Source: Kibdelosporangium philippinense (GTDB taxonomy: Bacteria > Actinomycetota > Actinomycetes > Mycobacteriales > Pseudonocardiaceae). From it: a DNA stretch of 64,000 nucleotides. The notes under the pieces were generated by a model, which ran no database searches, was not told where the DNA came from, and saw only the letters and a program-made list of their open reading frames with translations. Position 1 is the first letter of the stretch. The number at the start of each line of letters is the position of its first letter. Location of the stretch: contig NZ_JAJVCN010000002.1 of NCBI RefSeq assembly GCF_021390435.2, positions 2,775,570-2,839,569 on the forward strand, given 5' to 3'. Positions 34,101 to 34,575 of this stretch are shown here, in pieces. The position numbers and the translations under genes were made by a program.

Positions 34101-34575
34101 CTTGCCCGGTGGCGTCGCGGACGTGCTGGCGGCAGTGTTCAAGGTGGAGGTGACCGCGCCAGAGGGGTCTTTCGAGTACGGGCTGGGAACAGACGGTCGC
34201 GCACTGAGCCGTGTGACAGCAGGCAGGTTCGTCACGGTCGGCGGGACTGGCCGTCGCCCAGCCGAGCCATGGACCACGCCGGCCGGCGACTGGAACCCGG
34301 CCGAGGGCAAACTCGTGGCGCGGCCCTTGGTCGCCTTGTCCGGGCGGAATGCACGGGGAGACCGTGTCGGTTTCGTGAGTACCCAGGTGCGAAGCAGGAC
34401 GGTCCACGATCCAGCCGACTCCAGCCAAGTCGTCGGCGTGTCCTTCACGGACGACCGCGGATTGGATTTCTGGTTCGACCAGCCGCGACGCCACACCACC
34501 GGCCTCTATCTCGGGGCGCCCGACGCGGCCAACTGGCACACAAACGCACTCACCCTGGCCTCCCCCTGGCCCTGA
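1..34575 (+). CDS. Giant repeat polyprotein with prolyl oligopeptidase head, 5'-partial, cut by IS1380
   Basis: The frame is open from the window edge for 11,523 codons and then reads one Pro codon and TGA inside an inserted IS1380. The first residues are already inside a prolyl oligopeptidase, so the true start lies upstream. After the protease (to about residue 370) comes a Thr/Asp-rich linker and an array of 28 caspase-like modules (15 type A, 13 type B, counting those past the IS), with E, D and OmpA-like modules between them. No signal peptide can be judged. Neighbours downstream are SseB-like and T7SS-associated genes, so export or handling by a type VII system is inferred. I recall very large actinobacterial proteins annotated as 'lonely Cys domain' proteins, and this may belong with them; a profile search would decide. 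Autoprocessing is a hypothesis from the His/Cys motifs. Confidence 0.9.
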   Translation: MAGERNFQVLFQPDAHTSLQSHVWTRNRLLLVTMTDVNAKLRVLTPVEEGPWPQVSIGGMPPHSSASVIDTHDPVDDTFLMVVEGYLQPKTVIRGDSADRSMKTVRQETTAFDSKGMSVVQYFAASDDGTRVPYFVVRGRDSGPGPALLYGYGGFGESETPTYSKMAGVGWLSRGGTYVVANIRGGGEYGPDWHTQATKSGRHKSFEDFAAVAEDLVRRNITTPRELAIRGGSNGGLLMAVMLTRYPHLFGAVVADVPLTDMLRYHELSAGPSWFVEYGDPRVASERDYLSTYSPYQHIDADVEYPPALFITSSTDDRVHPAHARKMAAKLTQLGHRALFFETSGGGHSNSANAEFALEAALTYEFLWTELSRNRSATVRLPEHALPSHWAAAKSSVGSMPVDDELSIDAEGSTDDATDDESVAANPGHWPADVSDVEAWKAEMARAEDDMARIEEYRQGVANLMVQAEGIVAAYHGPRRVLVDDDSGRDIYAGVVDLVAEQLYLDDDKPNPDRNAVQLAVYLRGAFDHVYATGGSRAISEEAVYPGIDDDGLTLYFTRPQVLARPLIGPDDFVVGVAYGNDLDLEDDRPFASGRDFGYTDLSHRNYSDEEVSTLGEDKILSLPSPGVTGEGTFLVATHGVRMKTARVWIGPVGGSVEQPSERSLVRTQLGVSGEVLARLVMASAEFGSFVDSGRLRSITLMVCHAAKTPADGLASAFHQAVNERYPGIVVHATTGFVREDLESVSDYPYLLRNPSVEEGTWVTYGGSSPGQAPVIHDVLNAMRDWSEKDADLRAYYAARLPLYSVVDRAVSLSATLVRDFDSSGILNLLPAAEQVRASQGAGNADLVWVAALTQLRRTPGLPALGGVVLAETDPGSGQVVREAALPPPVWRMLAVSGPRYQSNVGLTIVPVRWGADIYQGVNQANRVRWFDAGQVWHKRINDHVVSFVDNQPDAWELLGGTAQPGERTIDVHGGTDSVRVSVDGESLSVDPVTFAQLMLTLGLLSDGPARLYACDTGFDFVDGFARTVRSKFPRFKVSAPQGRLGFGEVRAESGVGRSVVRVTGPGRWITVGSSGVRRSVPADVVEGVPVQGRWWERPSTRADRDLSRYHGVDTGGQTKYFTGEQVLARAVIGPDGFAVGLAYGNDPEFMEDTEFAAKRDEGFTELYNRKYSNEEVRALGSRISLSLPSPGVTGEGAFLVFSHGDVRKRAQVWIGPVGGSVGQPVWTQLGVSGEVLARLVMASAEFGSFVDSGRLRSVTLLVCNAAKTPADGLASAFQQAVNNSYPGIVVHAPTGLVRANTLLRVNGSERREPEIEDGVWVTYGGSSPGQNPVIYDVLDAMDDWSEKDADLRAYYVDRVPLYSVVDRAVSLHAALVRDFASSGILDLLPGSEQVQANRNAGNSDLVWVAALMRLYLTPDLPELGGVVIAETDPGSGQVVRRAVLPSPVARMLPVSGPRYQSNVGLTIVPVRWGADIYQGVNEANRVRWFDARQVWHKRINDHVVSFVDNQPDAWELLGGTAQPGERTIDVHGGTDSVRVSVDGESLSVDPVTFAQLMLTLGLLSDGPARLYACDTGFDFVDGFARTVRSKFPRFKVSAPQGRLGFGEVRAESGVGRSVVRVTGPGRWITVGSSGVRRSVPADVVEGVPVQGRWWERPSTRADRDLSRYHGVDTGGQTKYFTGEQVLARPLIGPDGFAVGLAYGNDLPHFMGTKHFASSRDGAFTNLYDRRYSNEETRAIGPDKFVKVRSPGVTGEGTFLVFSHGNTRNQAEAWVGPVGGSVEQPSERSLVRTQLGVSGEVLARLVMASAEFGSFVDSGRLRSITLMVCHAAKTPADGLASAFYRAVNERYPGVVVHASTGPVRGNVMPEKNDSTVRVPSIGDGFWVTYGGASPGQDPVIHDVLGTMLSWRRKDVDLRAYYAARIPLYSVVDRAVSLHETLVRDFGSSGILNMLSAAEQVRAREGAGNVGLVWVAALIQLRLTPGLPRLGGVVVTETDPGSGAVVREAALPPPVWRMLAVSGPRYQSNVGLTIVPVRWGNDVYQGVNEANRVRWFDARQVWHKRINDHVVSFVDNQPDAWEFLGATALPGERTIDVHGGTDSVRVSVDGESLSVDPVTFAQIMLTLGLLSDGPARLYACDTGFDFVDGFAQKVRKRFPGFEVSAPQGRLGFGEVRAESGVGRSVVRVTGPGRWITVDSSGVRRSVPADVVEGVPVQGRWWERSSRLAGSPRPPRYAPRDPSGQVPGYEQIPGYSESAQPLAVPLKDRDDHTIGITFTWGEDLRNVLQWARSTQENRDHSVLVDTDYRTSERMTPADRAAHRRRVEAPWRGGKTFFIDVHGNGSTVEIPYSRGPMRQWSARRLADFVLRSAAFAQAGPADVDSITLLSCVAGTNPGNPGFAIDFHLTITTPQQPVRVVHAPTRRIVPLGDQHLQGMHNTTAIFDRGRWVTLDKTTLHIDKIVRKMSANSVTQARSTTTTNADWWDTTARLADRVVASLRDSIVETGTLDLVRASRTELEPRWRSDPELATRSTFVWAAALAVLSEDPMASRVNKVADIQKTSDGYWRHVGLPEAARARYVVTGDGEWNHETGVVTRPARMVPPGEAQPFRAVHSQEPISAEVKFESGKKPINQRHGRHLDFNLAGSRLEAVHNLAKQLAPRVIEDYHDLVRSFSVEIIGFGNNRDHGSETGKKRGTYIAERLRKELSDAVAVLGGPHIKRPNVTAQIKAAIGEATGARLNSTLGVHGDPYVRMTLRREGPRLSDGIIDSNSEPPPGARAVGVEAEAYFVLVAPPGYPYPTGLPLVEARDENGNVVLEVVGERLTNLLMSPDGRYFEPVDHALDVSGVTKVEAMITELRVKPIAYLGIGDRGRVSEDTAIWALRETRGRLAQAAKVPGTPTPLTRLFPPGSRIRVTLFGVGLGILDVADGAPRRAYTQYTAGVPAEALNNFLHKEVNIWNPVTRKLHKEALEFGRERGDAFTRWVTGRDVTPTEALLAGGLPEVSAVSGHLASVYQHVGAQLVHEYSREYGLLKNYVSHLLRQPFSVARDAQPPRAQQYYESEWLDIATKLVERLKADRPDLEQVIWTRLGLEGPVAKEFDVLTVELTSIPPGMPPVTSLDYLKTALLPVNTLLRAGRIPVGQRIGVGANTENDYLQPDTNDGNIDLPLLLIELRQVRPPGVENRTLTEEQLETGLRMVAQWERTAYAEAQRKNSMPPGIESTVDRVMADPDTRILADFLELVTRLDREAERAPILGVDELEQVRSELFQLAETGDLSKSVVETLSTAGFQATQLMPSPGDPRDEATLNAAGDVVLRLRIGHALTEQVNALLNSGVAPGQRRETRRYAEVVSTRSWMVESGSLRPGDSTDEAKQVAAALRTRDQRQSTVATPGVIGQPGSAHNGGRVRLVGDQRVWSRPVTAPDGSNAGVSFVRPGVVDVGEWLGAGPQAAALTGLARLPWQGRVFLVDAHVDQQRYAMVPTAAARGWWADGRTLARIVLAAEGFHAAMTQGVPVVLWACEAGRRGFSADFWAAVREVHRNAVVHAPTDVLWFGITEDGVAQWFFENGGSWRTHSPTADGAVRPTRLGWSSDLPPLTGRWARRMLDSSASDRPSHWPRDIADVDSWLKQMVRVGEVRQTFAANLVSRAEQVVEVYHGPRWAAESVVGGADMYAGFVGLVAEQLNLDAGKPDQEGDADRLAAYLRGAFDSVYAGRPLHLRGSKGIFRSVDESGEKDYFVGDRVVSHALIGSDYSAVGVSYMVDQTQLRFSQLFARSSPGDITDLILPEANAETEGILSTRILSMRSPGVVDGSSFFVDTHGIGLDHATVWIRSRRASINPQGAANTGEYKRYVEGDVLARLVMSSPEFRSFVAAGKPRAVTLLVCDAAADLTSGPAHRFYQEIKRTYPNIVVHGATADLMAEVADGRRHPVIPEGIWISFGAPASPGQHPSVRDVLEQMGGWRGKDARLRTFYVARLPLFSAVDRAVSLYRTLVSDFSPSGILDLRNAHEEAEAARGAGNIDVVWSAAMTQLRGNPDLPPLTGVITGQIDHRGQVVRSVTLPRSIASLLINPGTRYTAVDGARILPVQWRQPSTGVPAAAIRSSSGITPDLADRGTANHAGTGRPAHWPSDIADATAWQEEMDRAHVIRQTFARMVERAERIVAVYHGPRDAAGDAGVYSGVVDLVAEQLHMDLRKADPEGNARRLAVYLRGAFAHMYVGRPDHVSGRRAVYRSVDDEAGVTEYFTGDRVVSHTLTGSDSSVVGVSYLVNETQLAQSRTFASAGISNHTTLAYRAGYAPLRIPSAGIAGDGSFLVDAHGAVDSGGGSLRLASLWIRSWNGSTRSSDTANVAQRKQHTDGGTLARLVMSSPEFMSFVAAGKLRSVTLLVCSAAGDQNRGMAYRFYRQMKRAYPGIVVHAPTDIVAATVTHGQRLPTLWEGSWISYGAETSPDRDPSTADVVAQMDGWHARNMELRAFFAARVPLFTAVDRAVSLYHTLLNDFRRSGILDLRNAYAEVRTDGRVRHASAVWGAALTMVRRTPDMPPLAGVIIGEFGSGKQVVRQVALPSSVERLLTVTGDRYRSPDGTQVLPTRWRQPLIGVPAAAIRSSSGVMPDLTGPRPVDRTTNVRPTHWPQDLSDVPAWKRQMARVARGGRAFERMLPRAGWIVERYHGPRCESGDLGDADLYSGFVDLVAEQLYMDAGTRNPESNAVRLAVYLRGAFEHEYFLLESLDAAPTAPRPDVYRGVDHDGETEYFVHEQVFSHALTGPDGSVVGVSYLVNQEELDTSHVFASARDTGLTDLVITGSWADSERLQLSSPGVTDDGVFLVDTHGKETDGVPGMQARVWIHSWNSSIRPSGGSGADLRRQHLDGDVLARLVMSSREFKDFVDAGKLRSVTLLICDAAADPDNGVARLFYQEIREVYPNIVVNAASGKLTLSVSKNSARRYSVIQRGTWTSLGGPADPGQVPTIDQVMAQMWGWSGKNKELRDFYAARLPLFSVVDRAVSLSDTLIAGYRTSGLVDLLQAQRVAESYDDTGHMDLVWTAALTKLRQTPGLPRLGGVITSEIDSFTGVERSVSLPPMAAGLWEFTEPGFESNIGLRIRPARWTTHFGWDGAGEVRWFHSRQVWHRVVKSTNDSPVGVTFVADQPTALQRFLAAGGVAETNGAFVYDVHGATHSFGVSVGGEQLSISPEVFANVLLNLRLAGNGWAVLYACDTGFAAVDLVAAEVRTVFPRFTLSAPRGKLGFGFVRNAADDVVPTLRISHPGTLVTVDRAGNTGVWPHPPAVDPQYQPVPGWWWERPSSAETGSPDNAGHATVQERRFEGHVDGQTVWFAATEVDWVSLKDVNNKVIGAVSMPPEDVEQRADWGEGLRGVSVSADGELPQTADEIEVWERDFPRAHTSDWAPFARDNGTYFVVAHGLAGRTTLVLTDGLSVVVDGETLAQVVFESGPFIAAGGPRLESVTLLVYQAGRANDVGVTTIDGFVRGMVASGGPRRVHATTGDNSAMTYESRADETETAIPMSVVLLTSGSTWVTQDESTKLARTATQSATDLATLNGIDRILAAAPQPDVATEVMRAILAKIDQWGRLAGHAAAQTAAESSARALEVLDTLVVIDDLMGRTALSPQVRAAVITDLVDGVAMESLNTDPEAAVRLAARTAKALDLLAEHNVLEKLLQEYTTNPLAHRYFNHNVRLLVQDITAGDGSARADVLAVAVHSGLVAQTLADPNDGNAIVKLSKLMDALHGTYDSHDRAAAEQHAAALVDLRAQDTQPGTVVPAAIDVQMADDTDPGDVFLGYKEDGKGGYRSFTLGEVWMRPVRDDAEGIAGVSFARDIQAQTWLRLPSAERERTALTLDPSDGPQWRVRSLSLRSPESLPGMGQPFYVFAHGRRTGVHAGNLLRVEVAGESLLITPDTMGELILRSSALARLESATTSVMYMVCSGGLGSIHDVWSALRRRDPKTVMVGFTSPAPDISAAQDILGGSADIEGLSDRPWYSDTGRSGARTWFTAGQVWHEVVARDAHGAVAVTFARDQQNVLERFIQFGGTAQSPGVSVYDLHGRAGELELWVRGRRLSVTPATFAQLLLDLGLVSSGPAWLFTCDATPGAVDVVSSLVRMTFPRFELSAPAGGLEYGLVSNRAGEIRPTVLIDGDTWVTVHGSRQGMRGMAPALEGPEWTEVREYFRRRAIGLEQEIKHWVILAVMPNFTHGLLLASLPGVLDILMEDVPAFLATDGRVFETLNDLNNAGATLAENGAVEIQAIEVRTKPMRILPGDTGRPDPETVLAALQDVRRRLHEAAKNSREHVAIETVFPESAGFVLEKIAEGAIISGTEQTEDGRSSYTQFTAGAPVNGLARFLALAHTLTVNWQTREYLRHGLELGDDAAELFVRTHVGHAVPKAVLRVLAGLAEVDAIRGHIAFAFTQAVAAVAYERTHPEARVLVKNYVAAAARTQFTAIELREKERTFLENNQDVLADMVAAKIDKAVKPPDDDPGSLNLELHKGGLTIQDFLDTVLVRPERLKAIGTSPVDMFDVIGMTSIEDEPDTNGGAFEHPLILVELRHVAYGAMPMERLRKLLGDVSDGARQAYEWAETVQHTDGDVGAALCAVADNKIVQAVASLMDLVLRLRENPVPRDNVDPFVLVQQNLLRWAMTGDTDVRLVSDIAALRQEAGELLSAQPDLPAGDDTDDVVNTARLAEETLRHDLVSAALTEGLHRDGVLDLLSVRQAVDSDPDRADDMWTAVFKTLRDSTVVPQPREVIIGGSNPDGGFDQVSLPESAVSMLELGEAHWDEEDSRAWMEARWAGPKPAPLVAAQFGLYDVAAKLENAGFGERWAACIADMANDHLARFGPDVVSWSVRTLTETLGLLDAYGLLGRGIIDTDVRADLTVHVWALLAGGENRAAHERIADFSYVGVTSAGVWRPFVVDDVWRKEVTSADGDVVGVTFVSDEPDALDAFVAVAGNGGGTVVDVQGHHDTVELSVGGKLLFVPAVVFARVLVDLGVAGPAGGKVTLLAFDTGVSGGVADAVASIFPGEVIAPEGRVTYGLGVDGGAVLRLTDGGSWVTVDQSGRRASAPWIESGSELALARGTVAVRSPYRVFEGRDKNSGELIHFTSAQVRARTIEDSASAERVVGLSFIDFSENDQVARWLPITQDTTALCLGMKFDSTERETVAVPSPWVMRGLSRPFYVWTHGEVGGQVGNVKLLDGRELLLDGATVAALVHESDAFQRYVGPLRSVVLMSCHSASLGDSEGLAFDVWKAIRDQHEGVVLFAPSNWLGMSTLGWLHTLTSQPPTFIRGGGRWVGFGAPAPGANPTVLDVLDQLPGWPDKNDALRRHYAGTIPLFDAVDRVARAVSTLTQQIWRDRVLDLPLVLEELGDSEVIWTATLRALRDSEDVPEPQRVIITEWNPVDRVHTDVHIPEQAARILQIAEPAGDTSVRDVRWAGPDPLPEVRELLDLHAVGAALQDIGLGQRWVARLVDMVNDQVERHGPTTMPEIAPGLTQTVELVRQYGLLAHADLGTEDVVALVVRAWQFAVTGDVDAARELLGDSAVEVEADSVTMIDRFDLFALEDVRPGVVAPPGTPEEAALYEGVTASGVRTYFTAGQVWARKIQARSGDAVAVTFVKNEPYALERFLAAADTVDIPVIDVHGGGGTVRVSVGTNELSVGPDVFAQLLVDLDLVHGGRALLFSCEAGVLGGVADVAAGQIRTWFPDFELIAPEGRLEFGFVENRNKDVKPTLMVSGVGTMWVATTGPSGRTQANPMVPVLEGPEWAPVRMWSRAGAELAGARVTDLAPEYKVDTESLFAESVALDGKHIPVEGDLRESIGVDGAPHWDVLLPESESDTGLATRLRASLYRILPKVDDQGIPITWIVTAEGFGLDVRAWAARAVEPGRLWPSHVALTYNNRATDDMSELWADRGTDSWEAVAGRQMRLVATRVQVPPPGEDDLADVVRRDWGRRPDHTASIRAVPRHDPRFSPDRLELRRVAQQFLDRTDLADAGNGLVSASFRLVVATFGSRTEFGEHVRKVLVGELAAELQKRTPTLAPGPDQADWMAKALVGRFVQTADDTAALVGEVIGFYRFSRLSMAETHQLRAVDVGRGSLGWDLFLPFSPQALVVSKEITDQLAAALLGLPSEQDGRPVHWRVVVDGFAEGGRVRARAAREALVRALERAGHVTPRATFGLRTRVAEPSAKTALDSGDHQWIYRRVRITARPQRPTEVDPTLFGDFAAYLPRTAMDGGAGTAVDSSPNHSNMDVDRLPRELAGEGPGGPPTDGMDLFVGDGGLAVGELPAAGWYSGVGGPAGTTWFTAGQVWHKVVALDTDGVVAVSFVRPEPDALERFVQFGGLSATPGFSVYDLHGRADGLELWVRAERPEDFVPLSVNPDTFARLLLELRLVSPGPALLFACDTGFGAVDVIAARIWPQFPTFQLSAPQGALGYGLLSDQHVVRPALRIADGNWITVVLFGQRQPGLAATALDSAEWTPVLGEWHERAIGAEQEIKHRVILRPGLNVKHGKVLARLPGILDILVEDAFAYLATDERLFDNEKALVAAGATVAERVQIQIVEIRTKPMRNLRRRDDGRPAPEAVLAGVRDARARMYRSANGSREQVPFEGVFPESAGYVIFDEARGATIGGTEHSADGRSSYTQLTVGVPVEGLWGFLEKVKERTPFPTMADVLRHGLEFADDVVAMFVDWHLRGKLPHPPRAVLRGLADVNALGGYVAFALVHALAPVLHSVDSRIVIKNYVAAAVRASFTDLPLPASARTFLKGFQDVLSDMSEERLKLASGHSDPLSVTMANEDRTVGEFLETVLLGSETLQSLGKQPVAMKDVIGMLPLLNDDDSENNGIDVDEGGDGLPLVLVELRHIGYGAVPEARLRDMLEEVGDWEQSAYDWAEAIQHADGEVGAALRKVANSKIVQAVSSLLDLVQWLRAEPVASSAKDLVASVQRKLVRWAITGDTDVNVVLDIAAVRQEAVVLLAEQRGPEAVDTGQVLNMAQLAENALRPDLVVRALAERLRRDGVLDLMSVRDVVESGSDSALWTTVLRVLRDGTDVPEPTKAVLAERSGTTGRLEEVSLPESADDMLDYDKELDPAEKLQVDASWADAEPKPEVAAEFSSRRVWNKLHEAGFGARWTARVVDIANDLSERLGVDRVPAVVAGLADTMDWLAEYGVLGRADVDSSVKADLAVEVWNLVLEGSRGAAHQRLAEFGYAGVTRDGVWQVFAADAVWKLPVENEDGDVVGMTFVSDEPDALRAFVGVAGNGGGRVVDAHGHHDSVELSVAGGRLWVHAAVFARLLVDVGVVGPAGGRVTLLVFDAGAVGGVAEVLASVFPVEVTAPEGRIEYGVGMDGGAVLRSPGGGSWVTVDRSGRRAAVPRVGLGSDSVVVRGRLAVRSPYETFEGRDTADGPVHRFTSGQVRARTIRSDGRAVAVSFMNASQSELIAAWGSYSRLDTTVLHLDKAFTDAQTETLAVASPWTMRGLGGPFYVWTHGAPNGRYGIVNLLNGRELLLDGAALAALVHETDAFGRYAGRLRSVVLMSCSSAHLGNSEGLAFDVWQTVRERHRGVVLFAPSEIFSWGYDIVGNPTRIVDGGRWVGFGASAPGDVVDLWDVLSQLPEWSAKNENLRNHYARRVPLFAAVDQVSRAVSMLADRLRRDRVLDLPSVLAELADSEVVWAATLRVLRDDENVPAPRFVNLTEWDPDERVYRDVYVPERAKSMLEIGDVYAGSAPRYVGLSEMRWAADPAPWPGETPTVWEVLNELPAWRNEPAIVRDHYARRVPLFAAVDQVSRAVSMLADRLRRDRVLDLPSVEDQLGDSEVAWTAALRALRDDKRLPEPQFVNLTEWDPGDRVHSDVRVPEQTIGMLAIGESMADGSPRNAGLHRVRWAAPNPLPDVRAQLDLHGVLAVLRDAGLGQRWAARLVDIVNDGLIQHGPDTMVERVASLARTLELVQQYRLSERANAAAEHVADFVMDAWRAVANGNEDMVREVLAPSTFVGTTPGGEQLAFTPQLVWHKEIRSEGRVVAVTFVPGGETLLSEFLAATPDSETTVVDVHGSRDAVELTVEGQRLSVDGFAFAHVLTALRLMDTKSGKVTLFSCATGMSGGVADKMAAVFPWQITAPETRVSYGMGTDDRPLMRVAGKWVTVERSRRQAAEQWIPNSVRWNPKRLTSRAQYRGWDEDGNAVHVQSADVRMRLVHNPAGGGEPTGMSFVDESSLEQWLARPRRDMTGLYLGNPANREAATLAMTSPWKLPGVANPFYLHMNGVNDEAGRGRLGALLLHGGRTVRVDGRTVAELVRTTVDFTKLPRGLQAMVLIVDDAAAIGDTAGFAFDVWTALREHHQDLALFAPSSGISILGDEVASGPLTVVHGGGRWVGLGSVAPGTNPTVQEVLTNRRSWPDKDKSLREHYVATIPLFSAVDRVAQALPVLTERLKQDHVLDLLSVRDVVESGLGHTDIVWSALLRGLRDDRALPEPREVILTKLDPASGRVDRLDLPEQAKGMLNIGETPTEVSWAGQNPLPEIRRMLLAEGAELRDAWLGPRWAAYVADLLNDRLVNSGRDKARDLVKSLARTLDFLADYGLPDWADVTGATLADLVLQMWRQIEAGNEKNVHLSLSKLVYTGIASDGTRRVFKKGDVWKNTVRDDGGNVVAVTFVPEEPQILHEFLAVAGNKNTNVVDVHGHYDTVDLTVAGEKMSVHAAVFARLLVDLGIMTPGTGKLTLFAFNAGFTGGLAEVMSSMFPWEVTAPAGRVEFGLGTDGRAVTRVGGKGWFAVAGASIRPIELWTTSSSDWQPAPDKLAIRSRYSMFKGRDEDGKTVVFVSNQVQKRTIYDPVAKDQVVGVSFAADLNRAIANWLPRSRRDMTTLHLGREFPELHTDQLMLPSPWTARVTGKPFYLVMHGQPGGRNGVVRLTHGRKVFIDGATVAALMLQTHAFPQYSGPLSSVSLMMCSAVEVGGLAGVAYDTWAALRRRYENLILFAPSDIIAMGFEPHPPTTISGGGRWIGFGRSVPGDDPTLPDVFAQLPSWVHKNQPLREHYADTVPLFSVVDRVSNVFQSLVSRLQGDGVLDLASVRDVVESGVGHSALVWTAVLRLLRDNHHVPDPREVVLAKRGISGRVIQDNLPEPLKSMLKLGEVNADNALSIRTEVSWAGPAPTAAVRRLFDRHGVLTQLADSGLGQRQTAVVADRVNDIFRDQGADKARDATVSLAKMLKLWAQFGMPERTDLSATIRLNLALQVWQSIAEGNVSTAHKLLAKAGYLGTVDDGTKRVFRADQVWRKQIRSQQGLVATTFVQGDPEILEEFLSAAERRSANVVDVHGSRDTVELTVGKDKLTVLPVVFGRVLVDLGILTKTNTTLTLLACDTGLPGGVADVLAAVFKVEVTAPEGSFEYGLGTDGRALSRVTAGRFVTVGGTGRRPAEPWTTPAGDWNPAEGKLVARPLVALSGRNARGDRVGFVSTQVRSRTVHDPADSSQVVGVSFTDDRGLDFWFDQPRRHTTGLYLGAPDAANWHTNALTLASPWP
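1270..1590 (+). repeat. Helical module E1
   Basis: First of four copies of a ~105-residue helical module. Shared marks are HWP near the start, YHGPR in the middle, then VDLVAEQL and YLRGAF at the end. Function unknown. Confidence 0.75.
1640..3310 (+). repeat. Repeat unit 1: caspase-like modules A1 and B1
   Basis: A1 has His639 in FLVATHG and Cys704 in LMVCHAAK (spacing 65). B1 has His973 in IDVHGG and Cys1015 in LYACDTGF (spacing 42). A linker around SVVDRAVSL joins them. Unit length is about 560 residues. Confidence 0.85.
3311..4987 (+). repeat. Repeat unit 2: modules A2 and B2
   Basis: A2 has His1204 in FSHGD and Cys1264 in LLVCNAAK. B2 has His1532 and Cys1574. The offset to unit 1 is exactly 1,677 nt, and the B part is identical in DNA to B1 over about 586 bp. 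Confidence 0.85.
4988..6670 (+). repeat. Repeat unit 3: modules A3 and B3
   Basis: A3 has His1764 (FSHGN) and Cys1829 (LMVCHAAK). B3 has His2097 and Cys2139. This copy is more diverged than units 1 and 2. Confidence 0.85.
6780..7350 (+). repeat. Module A4
   Basis: His2339 in FFIDVHGN and Cys2388 in LLSCVAG, spacing 49. It is diverged from A1-A3 and has shorter loops. Confidence 0.75.
7840..8290 (+). other. OmpA-like stretch 1
   Basis: A predicted strand-helix-strand stretch with an IIGFGNN strand followed by GKKRGTYIAERL recalls the peptidoglycan-binding OmpA C-terminal pattern (strand with G, then a basic helix). The usual Asp/Arg pair is not clear, so this is a weak fold guess. Confidence 0.35.
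8311..9840 (+). repeat. Module D1, unknown function
   Basis: First of three ~500-residue copies (also at 18.5 and 25.5 kb). Shared marks are VKPIAY/TKPMR, then a YTQYTAG box, a LLKNYV box and a LLLIELRQV box, with long helices between. I recognise no known enzyme motif. The size and the repeats suggest a folded effector-type domain (inference). Confidence 0.7.
10200..10800 (+). repeat. Module A5
   Basis: His3469 in LVDAHVD (Gly after His replaced by Val) and Cys3518 in LWACEAG, spacing 49. Confidence 0.7.
10837..12290 (+). repeat. Modules E2 and A6
   Basis: E2 carries HWPRD and YHGPR. A6 has His3817 in FFVDTHGI and Cys3882 in LLVCDAA, spacing 65. Confidence 0.8.
12350..13790 (+). repeat. 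Modules E3 and A7
   Basis: E3 carries HWPSD and YHGPR. A7 has His4315 in FLVDAHGA and Cys4386 in LLVCSAAG, spacing 71, the longest in the array. Confidence 0.8.
13870..15320 (+). repeat. Modules E4 and A8
   Basis: E4 carries HWPQD and YHGPR. A8 has His4828 in FLVDTHGK and Cys4898 in LLICDAA, spacing 70. Confidence 0.8.
15330..15900 (+). repeat. Module B4
   Basis: His5170 in VYDVHGA and Cys5212 in LYACDTGF, spacing 42. The usual B tail with SAPRGKLGFGF follows. Confidence 0.8.
15940..16600 (+). repeat. Module A9, nucleophile lost
   Basis: His5417 in FVVAHGL is kept, but the Cys position is Tyr5466 in LLVYQAG. Probably not catalytic. A helical stretch follows to about 17,370. Confidence 0.75.
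17380..17940 (+). repeat. Module A10
   Basis: His5886 in YVFAHGR and Cys5939 in YMVCSGG, spacing 53. The C-terminal part after the Cys is shorter than in other A modules. Confidence 0.75.
17970..18520 (+). repeat. Module B5
   Basis: His6057 in VYDLHGR and Cys6099 in LFTCDAT, spacing 42. It sits directly before D2. Confidence 0.8.
18531..19990 (+). repeat. Module D2, unknown function
   Basis: Second D copy: TKPMR, YTQFTAG, VLVKNYVAAA and LILVELRHV boxes are all present. It is closer to D3 than to D1. Confidence 0.7.
20730..21230 (+). repeat. Module B6, both catalytic positions lost
   Basis: Gln6969 replaces His (VDVQGHH) and Phe7013 replaces Cys (LLAFDTG). The spacing of 44 and the surrounding B motifs are kept, so the fold is probably intact. 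Confidence 0.8.
21240..21930 (+). repeat. Module A11
   Basis: His7190 in YVWTHGE and Cys7240 in VLMSCHSA, spacing 50. From here on the A modules share the FDVW box after the Cys. Confidence 0.8.
22750..23330 (+). repeat. Module B7
   Basis: His7648 in VIDVHGG and Cys7690 in LFSCEAG, spacing 42. Confidence 0.8.
23400..24660 (+). other. OmpA-like stretch 2 (two halves)
   Basis: Two related ~130-residue stretches (about 23,480-23,830 and 24,270-24,650) each have a strand with a Gly (TAEGFG, VVDGFAEGG) followed by a helix rich in Arg and Ala. This recalls OmpA/MotB C-terminal domains. A helical block lies between them. The assignment is weak. Confidence 0.35.
24870..25450 (+). repeat. Module B8
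   Basis: His8360 in VYDLHGR and Cys8408 in LFACDTGF. The spacing of 48 is longer than in other B modules because of an acidic loop around RPEDF. Confidence 0.8.
25460..26930 (+). repeat. Module D3, unknown function
   Basis: Third D copy with TKPMR, YTQLTVG, IVIKNYVAAA and LVLVELRHI boxes. Like D2, it follows a B module directly. Confidence 0.7.
27630..28140 (+). repeat. Module B9, Cys lost
   Basis: His9273 in VVDAHGH is kept; Phe9317 replaces Cys in LLVFDAG. Confidence 0.8.
28150..28810 (+). repeat. Module A12
   Basis: His9492 in YVWTHGA and Cys9542 in VLMSCSSA, spacing 50. Confidence 0.8.
28830..29670 (+). repeat. Tandem duplication of the linker after A12
   Basis: The linker with HYARRVPLFAAVDQVSRA occurs twice, 440 nt apart by DNA match (about 28,889 and 29,329) with roughly 100 identical bases. 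The total offset keeps the frame through small indels. Other A modules carry one copy. Confidence 0.8.
29990..30480 (+). repeat. Module B10
   Basis: His10056 in VVDVHGS and Cys10100 in LFSCATG, spacing 44. Confidence 0.8.
30490..31170 (+). repeat. Module A13, both catalytic positions lost
   Basis: Asn10266 replaces His (YLHMNG) and Asp10320 replaces Cys (LIVDDAA). The framework is otherwise kept. Confidence 0.8.
31870..32370 (+). repeat. Module B11, Cys lost
   Basis: His10683 in VVDVHGH is kept; Phe10727 replaces Cys in LFAFNAG. Confidence 0.8.
32390..33050 (+). repeat. Module A14
   Basis: His10902 in YLVMHGQ and Cys10952 in LMMCSAV, spacing 50. Confidence 0.8.
33780..34270 (+). repeat. 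Module B12
   Basis: His11320 in VVDVHGS and Cys11364 in LLACDTG, spacing 44. This is the last module complete before the IS. Confidence 0.8.
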